Assembly: GCA_903880015.1 (NCBI GenBank)
Contig: CAIRNS010000007.1
Span: 1-64,000, forward strand
Reading direction: 5' to 3'
Length of the DNA: 64,000 bases
DNA from: an uncultured Elusimicrobia bacterium
Lineage (GTDB): Bacteria > Elusimicrobiota > Endomicrobiia > Endomicrobiales > CAIRNS01
The notes under the pieces are model-generated. The model made no database searches. It saw only the letters and a list, made by a program, of their open reading frames with translations, and was not told the origin of the DNA. Shown here piece by piece: positions 1 through 12,100 of this stretch. Numbering within the stretch: position 1 is the stretch's first letter; each line of letters begins with the position of its first letter. Both the position numbers and the translations under genes were made by a program.

Positions 1-122
1 ACAACAACAATAACAACAACAATAACAACAACAATAACAACAACAATAACAACAACAATAACAACAACAATAACAACAACAATAACAACAACAACAATAA
101 CAACAATAATAACAATAACAAT
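1..122 (+). repeat. 12-bp microsatellite encoding poly-asparagine
   Basis: A repeat of AAC AAC AAC AAT units fills the left edge of the window. In the frame of the giant gene it is read from base 3 as 40 consecutive asparagine codons (AAC or AAT only), with no stop. The last units are irregular (AAT AAT near 105-110). It reaches the window edge, so its full length is unknown. It is both a simple DNA repeat prone to slippage in 12-bp steps and a low-complexity linker in the protein. Confidence 0.9.
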
Positions 123-3100
123 GACAATGGCGAAGCGCAAAGACGGGCGCAGGCCGAAGCGCAAAGACGGGCGCAGGAAGAAGCGCAAAGACGGGCAGAA
201 GAAGCAAGGAAAGAGGCGGAAAGAAAGGCAGAAGCAGCAAGAAAGGCAGCAGCAGATGCAATGGCAAAAGCAGCCGCAGCAGCAAAAGCCGCTGCCGAGG
301 CTCTTAAGCTTGAGACTGCCGCTGCTAAGGCATTGGCTGAAGCAGCTCGTATTAAGGATGCGCAAGAGAAACAAAAGCAGTTGCTCGCTGCAGCGGAGCT
401 TAAAAGAGTAGCAGATCAGAAACTTGCTGAAGCGGAACAACTGAGAAAAGAAGCAGAGGTCGCACTGGCGGCAGCCCAGTCGGAACAATCGAAAGCTGAT
501 CCCCAAACTGCCGCCGCTATGAAGGATGACATTCAGTCAGCGGCTGCAAGTTTGGGCAATTCACAAAGTGATATTTGGAACGGTCAGATGTATCGCGGAT
601 CAACCCATACCGAGACGACGGTCAATGGTCAGACATTTGATGTCGGGGTTGATCTTTCCGGTGTTACCGATGCTCAAACCAAGAGAGCAATCAGTCTCTA
701 TCTGTATATAGTTAATGGTGTTGCTAACGGAAAAATCCAAAAGGGTTGGGCGGAAGAATTTTTGGGTGTTAAGCTCGGGGATCCCAAGGATTTACAAAAT
801 AGTTTGGGAGCCATCGGGAATAATCTGGCAGCTCATGCCGGAGATATTAAAACCGCTATGGACGCATATAAAGGGCCCGACAAGTCCGTTTTTGGCGCTA
901 TCCTTATCGGGTCGTTTGTAGGGGCAGGAAATATTGCCGGGAGTAGTTTCTCTCTTAAATTTACTGCTGAAGCAGGAAATAGAACCGCCTATCAATCCCA
1001 GCTTGCGTATCAGGCAAATCAGACGGCCAACCCTGTCCTGGGAGCAAACCCAACCGTCATTGCGGTACCAACATTTACCTATGATCCTACCAAAGGGACT
1101 ACGGAGACTGCCCAGCGTGCTACATGGCAGACGGCGGTTGATAAATACAATGCTTTAAAACCACAGCCTCCTGCTTATCCGCATGATGCATATTCGGCCA
1201 TGAGCTATGCAGCTAATTATAAGACATATCAGGAGAATCTCGCTCTGTTCAGCCAGGGGAAATATCCTCCGACCCCGACAGCAAGCGGCGGCCAATATGT
1301 GGGTTCGACATTCGTTCCCAATGTGGTGATTCCCGCTCAGACACCCGCTCAGACAACGACAGCGGGCGGTGGCCAATATGTGGGTTCGACATTTGTTCCC
1401 TATGTGGTGACTCCGACTCAGACTCCCGCTCAGACTCCTGCTCAGATTATGAAAGATGCCGGCGTAACCCTGTATTATGTAACCGAAAAAGGGATGGTGT
1501 ACAATCAGGGTGCGGATGGTAATTATAGGGCAGCTGGATATGCACGCAATGGCGAAGTATATATCGTTGATTCAAACGGCGTTTTCGCTAAAAATGATGC
1601 CGCAAACACGGCGATTAATGCAGTAGTGCATGCTGATAGTTATGCGACCGATCCCGCGCATACTGGTTTTATGAGTTACTGGAAGGACTCAGGGGCATCT
1701 GTCTTTGATGGCTCCGCCGACCAGACAGCGAAGGCAGCCATTGTTCTCAATAATATTATGAGCGACAGCTCGCTCAGTGGAGTCGAAAAAACATTTATGT
1801 CGGCATGGGTAGCGGTAACCTATACTTCTTTGTCCATGATAAATATCAACGCGTGGACGGACAAGGCGCAGACTCTGTTCTCAACGGCCATTGAGGGTTT
1901 AAATAAGGCAACACCGGCAGCGTTTAGCCAAGCCATAACAACAGCAGGTTTTGTCAGTGAGAATGATTATTTGGCAGCCGTAGTGCTTGACAGTATGTTG
2001 GGACATGCGATTACATCGCCCACCACGCCTTTGAGCAACATTGCGATTAAGATCATTGGTGAAATAGCGAGCAAAACAGGCGTCACTCAGGTGTCGATTC
2101 CTTTTAGCTACAGTAATGTCGAAAAAATACAGGCGTACCTCGCGCTTGGATTTAATGTCGATGCCAGTGTCACTTCTTACTCGATGCTGCCGGGGATGTC
2201 CTCGCCACAAATGGTGAGCACCCCCATGCTGTTCACCGGTGCCGACTATCAGACGCTTCAGTTGTTAGCCCAAAGCAAGTTGCTGGACATTATTGCCGGC
2301 CCGGGAAGCACCTATCAAAATATGAGCCCGGAAAAGCTTGCCCAGCTAAAACAGGAAGTGTTCAACCGCATCGTCTTCGACCCGGAAACACACTCATGGA
2401 CAATCCCGGATGCGGCAAAACTTTCAGATCTTTTTGTGGGTCCTATCCCTCTGGGGTTTGATAAGGCCAGCGAACAAAAGATTGACATTGTCATCAATGC
2501 TGACGGGACGGTGATGGCCCAGGGGCAGGATTCGTTCTCTCCGAAAGGGACTGACGGTAACCCCGCGATTGATCCGGTCACGGGCAAGCCGATGCAATTC
2601 GATCATGTTATCGCGGGCTGGGCGAAAGATTCTACCGGGGCAAAATACGAGGGATACTTCCAATACCTTCAGTTGGACATTTCAAAAGGGTTTTTGAGCA
2701 TTGATTTAGTCAAAGATGCCGCAGGAAACTTTGTCGGCGCTCAGCATGTGGATTTTATTAATAGTGATCCAAATGCATTCTCTGTCGCGAAGGGGACTTC
2801 CGATCCCAACGGCAAGGGTGAGCTTCCCGAAGTCAACACGCGTGGCTTCATGTACGAAAGTGGCAATTCGTTTCTTATTTCGGGCGCCGGTTCAATTATT
2901 TCCATGCGGGGCGGCTCTTGGGCGGTTATAGGCAAAGGTGCTCAGGCATGGGGTGGCTCAACCGTGCTTGTGGCCGGTGTCCCCGTGAGAATACAGGGAT
3001 CATACACGTATGGGACAAGTGGATGGAGTCCTACCGATGGCTCGATAAATTCAAGTTGGAGCGTTGATCGCCCGGCTCTTGAGAAAGCACTGGCTGCCCA

Positions 3101-6100
3101 AAATATTGTTGTTGACGATTGGGGCGGGACATTCACCGGCAATGTCCCCGGGGCAATTCCACAGGATCTCATGGGAATAGTGATGGGTGTGGTGGGCAAT
3201 AAACCGCCTGCAACTGCAGCTCTCACAGGAGTTCCCGACTCGGTAAAACAAAGCATTCAACCTGCACTGAATGCATGGACAGGCCATATCACTCTCCATT
3301 CGACTGTGGTTATGGATGTAAATGGGGTGAATATCCCGGCCGGAACCTCTCTTGAACTTTGGAACAACGTGGATGCGGGTAAGGTCGGTTTCTATGCCGG
3401 AAAAACCGATATAACCTTTACCCCGATTATCCCCGCTGGATGGGAAGCTTCAGGAAAAATTCCGGCCACGTTGACCATTACTTCTGGCCAGAAGATAGGG
3501 TTGTCGACTGCTATATACAACTACAACTGGGCCCAGGCTCAACTCGCAGCGGGATATTCTCAACCCGGGCGCGAGGCTGAGAACTTTGAGGCCTTCAAAA
3601 ACACAAACAACTATATCAGGTTCACTAACACCGCGGACGTTTCCTGGCAGGGGGAGACCTACGCAGCGCACGCGCTTTCCCTTGATGCAACGGCAAACGA
3701 GTTCAAGACGGCGGCCGATCTCTCCGGAAAATATGGGTCCGACACGTTCACCCTGCTGGCGGGTGCCAGCGTTATTCTGTTGAACGATCCGAAACTGGGG
3801 AATATCCTGCGCGTTACCGACGGGACCGTCACCGTCAACGGCATGCATATCGCTAATGTCAAGGGAGGAGAGCCGTCAGGGGGCTCATCCAACGCGACCT
3901 TCCACGGAACAGCCGTGCCAACTAACGGTATAGATGATAAGGATGGATGGACGGTACAAGGGTACTTCGAACATTACAGCGACGAAACGGCAGGCAATAT
4001 TTTCTCGCAGTCAACGCTGTTCAACAAGGGAAGCGCGCTGAACGCCGGATCGTTCATCAGGGGGGTGGGCACGGTCAAGAGCGGGACCGCCATTATAGGC
4101 GATATCGCGGCTGACGGTTCTCTGGTGATAAAATCCGGTTCCGCAACAGAAACGGTCAAGATCAACCAAATCCTTCCTGATGGAAGGACCCTGATAACCG
4201 AATATGACTCGACCGGCAAATACAATTCCTATTACGAGGCGGTTGCGGCTCCCGCGGCAATTGACAAGTCCGTGATCAACGCCGGCGCCGACATGACCTC
4301 GTTACCGGACACTTGGAACAAGGTTGCCCCCGATCCCGCCGCGCAGCCGGTCGTAGAAAAGAAGCCGGATGACGTGCAGGCTCAGCCTGCGGTGAAAGCA
4401 TTTGATGGATCCTGGAATGGTTTCTGGAAAGGGGTGGGAGATTTCTTTGTTCCGCCCCCGATAGAGACCTACAAGGACCAGATAACGGTCAACGACGGTA
4501 CGGGAGCAGCGGTGCAAGCCGATGTTGTGGTGACGGATCATACGTATTTTGGGATTTTCCACTCTACGGATGTGAAGGTTGTCGTCAATGGAACAACAGT
4601 GAAATCAGACAGTACGTTCTCCTGGTTTTGGAACTCAAGCAGTCTTAACACGGATCCCGCCGCGCGCGCCGATATCGGCGGCGTCAGCATTGTCAAAGGT
4701 TCCGGGGTAACGGCGGACGGCGTTCCGTTCACTTCCACGCAGGTGACCGTGACCAACACCGCCGCCACCGGCGCTGTATCGACGGACGTGTTCACCAAAA
4801 AGAACAAAGTTGAGTACTATTGGAACGACGCCAATAACCCGGCCCCGACGCCGCCTGCGACAGTGCTGGAAACCTCCTATCAACATACGACAAACATTCC
4901 CGACGTCCAGCAGAAAACCGTACAGGTAGCGACTGGGAACGACGGCGTAACGACCGCTTTCACGGCTAATGCGGTGGGCTATACCGTTACGAACAAGCTC
5001 CAGGCCGATGGTTCCTACACAATGCAGTATCAGAACGGCTCATATCTGCTTGACGCCAAGAAACAGGTGGTCGGGGAGCTGGTTTCAGGTTATGGGGAAT
5101 TTAACGGCGTTGTTCAGAACTATGCGAATCAATTCCTCGGCTCGCCGGTCCTCAAGTCTGACGGGCAGGCTCCCGTTGCTCCTCTTCAAAAAGATACCTA
5201 TAACATCAGTATGCCGGGGATAACCGGTCTTGGTCTGCCGGGTATGCCGGATATGTCAGATTCGACGGTGAAGCTTCTGCCGAACAATCAGGTTGAGATC
5301 AACATTGGCGGCGTCAAGTATACCGGCACCGTCGGCATGGATATCGGCTTGGGAGATCCGAACGGATACGCCTTGAAAATCGTCAAGCAGTCCGATACCC
5401 AGTACCAGGTATTTGTCGATAAGATCAGGACGGTTTCATACCAGACGGCGGGCTACAACCGCGTGGTTACTACTCGAACGGATATCATCGTCGACAAAAC
5501 CCTGGGCATGATCAATATCAGGATCAACGCGGACGGCAGCAGAACCACCTATGCCGCCGTACAAAACCCTGAAACGGGGAAGGTGTACTACGCCGACGTA
5601 CAGCAACGGGTTGACGGCTATGTCACGAGCAGGAATTTCACGGCTGACATCACGGGAGACATATTCCATCCGGATTCTCTGAAAAATATCGACGGGACAT
5701 ACGTCGAGCGTGGCAATGACGGGGCCGTGATCAAGAAAGATACGCTGTCGGGACAAATGACGGATATCCAGTGGAACGCGGATACCAAAGTTGACAAAAT
5801 AGTGTCCGCGACGCTCACCGACTATCGGGAAACGCATAACATCGAATCTGGCCAGCCGGTAGCCATGGTGAAAGATCCTATGGACGGTTCCCTGGTGCAG
5901 CCGTACGAGGCATATAACGGAGTAGTCACGTATACCTATGATTCGTCGGCCAACATAACGAGCGAATCATACGATGGGACACGGGTTACTTCGGTCAATG
6001 CCGGCGGCAGATATGAAAAACAGATTTACGGTGTCTATAAGTTCACGCCGCCGCAGTATTCCATGGACGGCAAGACGTTCTACGACTATAAACAATTCCG

Positions 6101-9100
6101 CGACAAGTTCGGCGACGTCGATCCCGCTATAACGACGATCACCAAGACGGCCGTCGGGCTCAACGGCGACGGCTTCAGGATCGAGCAAACGTCGATGGTC
6201 TATGGGCAGAAGAATGCGGTTACCACCGCGAGCGAGACCATTTTGTACGATGAAAAACAGCCCCCGGTCGAGGTCTCGACGACTTATTCGTCAGGCATAG
6301 CCAACGACGGTATCAAACAGCTCATTGTCCTTACCGTGCCGGTCCAGACCACGACCAACACCGAAAAAAATTCTCCGGACTCAGGGAAAAAGACCGTTGT
6401 GGCGGACAGTACGCAGACAACGCTGATAGCCCAGAACGGCGAAATAATCAAAGACAAAAAGATCGCGACCCAGGTAACCACCGACCGTCTCGGCAATCAG
6501 CTGGAGTTCGCTGCAGGCATTTTTGAACGCAGCGACACTCAGCCGGACGGCGTTACGTTCACCGTCGTCAATATTGAAAAACAGGTCACGACCGGCTATG
6601 CCGTCGATAGCCTGGGAAAAATATACCAAAAGGCGCAGACCACCGCGACGGGCATCTCTAAATGGAGCGTCGTTGACCGCGAGGGCAAAGCGATCAACTC
6701 TCTCCTCGTTGACTCCTCCGGTGCGGTACGGCTGGCCCTGCCGGGAGAAACAGGCCTGTTCAGCAGCCGGACCTTCATCAAGCAGCAGTCCGTTACCGAT
6801 GTCAATGTCGATACGGAGACCGGTTCCCGGAGAACCACCACGACCGACACCACCAATACATGGGATCAACTGGCGGTAGACGGTTTGGGAAGAATGATGA
6901 ATAAGACCAGCGACACGGGCGTGTACACCGTCAGTACGGTCGGGGCTGACGGCAACCGCATTATCGTAAGTTATGGAAGGGATCACAAAACTCAGCATTA
7001 TTCCTACGCGCCCGGCAGCGAGAAATACGCCAGTCCCGCGACGATCGATTACAAGAATGAATCGTACGATTATATCCATCAGACCGTATCAGTCGTTGTC
7101 GGGAAAACGACGAACGGCGATGACGCCTTATTCAGCGTCAAGGACTATAAAGGCGATATCGTTAAGATTGCTCAGCCTGTTTCCGCGGAAACATATGCGA
7201 CGACGCGGGTGTACAGCCTTGATTCGGTCGGCGCATATACTGAAGATCCTTCCCGTCTTGTGTCCTACGAACAGAGCCACACCGTTGAAACCGGCGTCAC
7301 CTACGCGCTTGACGGGAGCAGAACCAGCACCACGAAAACCTCGTCCTCGCGGGTTGAATTCCTCCCTGACGGTACGGCAGCGGTCACCTACAACGACGGG
7401 ACTTCCCGCACCACGGTTGACGGGCTGGGCCATGTCGTTACCAAAGTCATCGTGTCGGACAAGGCCCAGCGGTGGACCCTTGCCGCAGGCCTGGATGTTT
7501 CGAACATGTATGACCTTGCCGCCGCCAACAAGGCAGGCAGTATGCTGGGGGCGAACGATACGCTGGCAGTCACTATCACCGGCACCATGAAAAAAGTGAT
7601 CGATTCGACCGTTACCGGCGAGATCCAGACGAATTTCGCTTATGACGACCTGAACCGGGAAAAACACCACAGCTACGCGGGCCGCGTACTCAACGACACG
7701 CTGCAGCAAAACAATTCGGGAACCTTTGCGGGCCTCAACGAGACGGCGTATGATCTCAAACCCACAGGTAAAAAGATCGACGGCATGGATCTGACCGATA
7801 CCACCTATACGACCACGGAAGCGGTCATTCTCCCCAACGGCACGCGGGGATCTCCGCAAAAGATCGCCTCGTCGACGTATAGTTATGGGAATCTGGTGAA
7901 CGCCGCGGCGACATCGGTCATGGCAGTCGCAACGTTTGATCTGCCTTCGGTTAACATCAGGGCCATGCTGGTCGGTGAAATGTCTCAGTTCCGCAAGGAC
8001 TGGTACGATGCGACGACGCAGTGGTATCAGAAAGTAGGCGACTGGTTCAGCAACACGGTGATAAGCGCCGGTGCGGCAATTGGCGTTGGCGCGGCGGTAG
8101 GCGCCGGAGTCGGCGCAATTTTCGCCGGTATTGGAGCCATCCCGGGTGCGTTCATCGGCGCGATCGTCGGACTTGCCCTGGTTATCATCGGCAGTCTGTC
8201 CGCCGACGAGTGGCGGGGATACCAGCACGGCGGCATGGACATTGTTGACACGGGGAACAAGAACCTTGATAAACTGCTCGAAGGTATCGGTGCCGGCATA
8301 TTGGGAGGGCTTTCGGTACTGTTCTTTGCAGGGGTTACGCTCGCCGCGCCCGGGACCGCCACCCTGCTTGCGTATGGCAAAGGTGCTCTGGATGTCTTGA
8401 TGTTCATCCAGTCAGCGTACGGTTTTTCGCATGCGGTCAGTAAGTACGCCCGCGGCGACGGGTCTCTGGGTATGGTGTTGTTTGAAGGGCTCATGCTGGC
8501 GGCGAGCATATTCTTCCCTGCCCGTGCATTTTTGAAATCAGCGGAAGCAGTCGCCCGCGAACTGGTCGATGTGACCGTCATGGATATCGTGCGTGGTCAA
8601 GTCGGCCGGGAAGCAATGGACACGGCCATCAAGGCTGTCGCCGAGAAGGCCGCTGCCGACGCCGTAAAGCAGGCAGCGACTGCCGCGCTCCGCCGGGAAG
8701 TTGAGAAGAAGGTCGGCGGGTATTTGCTGAATTCGATGTTCAAGGGCATAGCCAATCCAATTTTAAGAAGCGCTGTACAGCGGGCGGTGGCGGGTTTCTT
8801 TTTGGGAACGGCCCTGATGCTGTTGAATTCCGCGAGCGCCATAGCCGGAACGATCGGGAGCAACTTCACAGCGATAGTTGAAGGCCGATCCGTCGGGTTG
8901 TTCGACAATATCAGCTGGGACCGCATTGTGGCCAATGGCGCCCTGGCGTTCGGAGTCGGGTTCGGCATAGGACTCATTAATCCCTATCTCGCCGAAGACT
9001 GGATCGTAAAGAACATGCTGGGTACCCTGCGGGGGTACGTGAAGGAATTGATCAGCAGTCCGGCGGGCATCCTCAGACTTGCGGGGAAGTCTATCGAGAC

Positions 9101-12100
9101 CGCGTACAACCTTGCCCTCTTCAACGCATCCCCGTTCGGATATGCGTGGAATGCGTTCATGGCGGGGGTGCAGGGGAAGAGTTACTCGTTCGACCAGTAC
9201 CTTAAATCAAAAGGCGAAGGGTTCACGTTCGGCCTCTTCTCGGGATTGTTGTTCCCCATGGCTCTGCCGGGTGAATCGATAGCGAATAACCTGAAACTAC
9301 CGAAGTTCCTCGGCGGTGAGGCGGCCGCGGGCAAAGTGGATTCATTCTTCAGCCGTTGGGCGAATGAAGGGCCCATCAGTCTTCCGGCGGTACTCAAAGA
9401 CACGGCGATCGGCGGCCAGTTACATATGATCTTTATTGTCGCGCAGTATGCCGCGGCGGCTAAGGTTGGAGAGATCCTTGGCAGCGGTTTGGATACGTTA
9501 TTCAATACGGGCGCTTACTGGAAGAATACTACCGACGGTACGACTGCGGGGTTATTCTCGTCATTCCTTTCAGAGTTCTCCTTCTTCCTGGTGCCTACCG
9601 CAATGGGCAAGTCGTGGGACCTGGTCAGCAAAGAACTGGCGCTTAACAGTAGGGATATTTCCGTGCGCCTGTCAGCAGCCAATGAACTTATCGCTATTGC
9701 TGAAGGGGTGCAAGAAGCGCGGTTTGGACGTTCTGAAATATCGGTGGAAACATACGCGAGCGCTCTGGACATAGTCGTTGATGCCGCCATAGGCGCGAAC
9801 GCTCAGGGCCTGATAGTAAAAGCGATCGAGACAATAAGAAAAGAATCGAATGACGCCGATCAGTCGATCGAGTTTACCCTGGGGGATTTTCTTAAAACCC
9901 ATCCCGAACTCGGGACGGCGGCAGACGCCGGCGCTCTGAGAGATGTAAGAATTACCGATAATTTTAACAGTATGCTGGGAAACCGGATCGCCCAGAAGCT
10001 GATCAGCAGCGGCGAATTCATCGTCAAATTAGGCGAGAATGGTGCGCCCGCTGAGTTCAGGGATCAACAGTTTAAGATCGGCTCTGAGATCGAAATTGGC
10101 GGGATGAAGATAACGGTCACTGAAAACATCTTCACCGCTATGGTAGCGGAGACTATCATCAGAAAAGGGCTGGTTTCAGAGACAGGAGTAGCGAATATTG
10201 AAAACGTCCGGAAGCAGATATTAGACCTCACCGGGTTATCTGAGCAAATTAAAAAACAAATTAAAGACAGGAATAACAGCAGCACTCGTGAAGATCGGTT
10301 GATGCTCAAAACGGTGCAGGAGAACATAGATGCCTTGCAAACGATAGCAGCACGGGTCGAGGTAGCAAAGATAACCGCTGATCTGCTCATGCAGAAAGAT
10401 CCGACAAAACTCGTTGAAGCGCTTGATCAGCTGGTTGATAGCAGCCATGTAAACAAGGATGCCATTCTTGAAAATGTGGCCCGGGCGGCGGCGAACAATG
10501 CTGCAACAGCATTGCTGAAGGAAATTATTGGCAGCGGCGACAGCGGAAAATTAGCGGATGCATTAAAGAGCACTTCGAAAACTCTGCGGACAATGGCTGA
10601 AATGGAAGTAGCCGGACTGCTGCGTGAACATATCGTTACGACACAGGGTAACGAGGGAATTCAACGATATAATGACAGGCTGAGAACCGGTGAGGGGACA
10701 ACCCTGAGGGATCTTGCCGGTTCAGAGCTTCCTGCAGCGTTGGAGTATCTGGGAAAAATAGAAATTACCAAGGGACTCAGAGATACCGTACGAACACTTG
10801 AAACAATTATGGGCGATGTAAATAGTGTATTCAAGGAAAACACAGGATTTGATAAAGGCCTCTACGAAGGACAACTAAAAGCTATCAAAGATATCATGCT
10901 GGGTAAAAATATTGCCGTATTGATGTCAGTAGCTGGCGGCAAGACCAGTATTGCCGCGGCTGTTGCGTTGGCCCGTTCAATGCGCGGCGAAGCGAACATG
11001 GATTTGATTCTTGCCAACAGTACCGAGGCCCGGAAGTATTTTGAAGGATCATTTAATCTCTCTTCTGAAATGATCGATGCTTCAAAAATCGTTACCTTCA
11101 TGGAAGCGCACGAGGCAAAAGTCTTCCTTATGGATGCGATCGCCAGAGAAGCGATGGACAGCCCGGGGAAAGTAGTGGATCACGTTAACGGCAAAGAGGT
11201 GACCGCGATAGAACGCTTCAGAGAAATAATGCAGAACAAGAATGCCATCCGCATATGGGAAGGAGAAGCGTACGGCCATCTGAGTACCCGTGCAGAATCC
11301 CAGGCAGCGGAACTTTCTCCAGAACTGAAGCAAATATTAACGGACGCCCAGAATGATGCAACACGGCTTACCTTGGCGGACGAAGTGCATACCTTCATGG
11401 AGCGACAGACCTCTTTTATTTTGAGCAGAGGGGAAGCAGTGCCCATCAGCCAAGTTATGGGAACGCAGGATAAGGCAGCCATGGCCGATGCGAGATCTTT
11501 TGCCCGAGAAATAGCGTCCGGGAAAGTCACGGTTGACGGTAAAACTACGGAAGGGAAATCGTATCTTGATAATTCAGGACAGACGATCATTGATCCGGCA
11601 TTAAACGATGTTCTGGCCGTGTGGGCGAAGAAGAACAGCGTGAGCAAGGTGTGGGTTGAGTCAATGGTCAAGGCAGTCCTTGAGTCAAGGACGCCCGGGT
11701 ATGAGACCTTCAAGATCGAAGACGGAAAGTTAGTGCCGGTTGCGGGCGGAAAAGGAGAACCAAACCGCGTTTTCCAGGACGTGCAATATGCCTATGCTGC
11801 TGCGTGCGAAGTGCTTGCCAAGGAGAATCCGGGGATGTCCGAAGCGGCGGTACACGAGAAGGCGCTCGATGTCGTCCAGTTCAGCAGGACTGATTTTGGT
11901 ACTTCCGGAAGCAGGTTGTTCTACGGTAAGGGACAGTACGTAGGCATGTCAGGCACTCTTGCTCATGTTCAGGATATGGCCCGGGCATACGGCATGGAGA
12001 TGATATCATACGGCGTGGAAAAGCAATTCCGCTATCAAGAAGGCTCAACCGTTCCCGGAAAAGCAAGTTATGGCGATACAATTCAGCCAGTTCAAGTTAT

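Noticed and set aside
1-203. Repeat cluster at the left edge as a CRISPR array
   Set aside because: The units are 12 or 24 bp, contiguous and without spacers, and lie inside a reading frame.
121-411. ATG-initiated 96-codon frame in the repeat region at the left edge
   Set aside because: It overlaps the coiled-coil start of the giant gene in another frame and encodes only a basic repeat caused by the 24-bp units.
7128-8228. 366-codon frame on the minus strand inside the giant gene
   Set aside because: Its composition is rich in Arg and His, as expected of an antisense shadow, with no motif. The sense frame is continuous.
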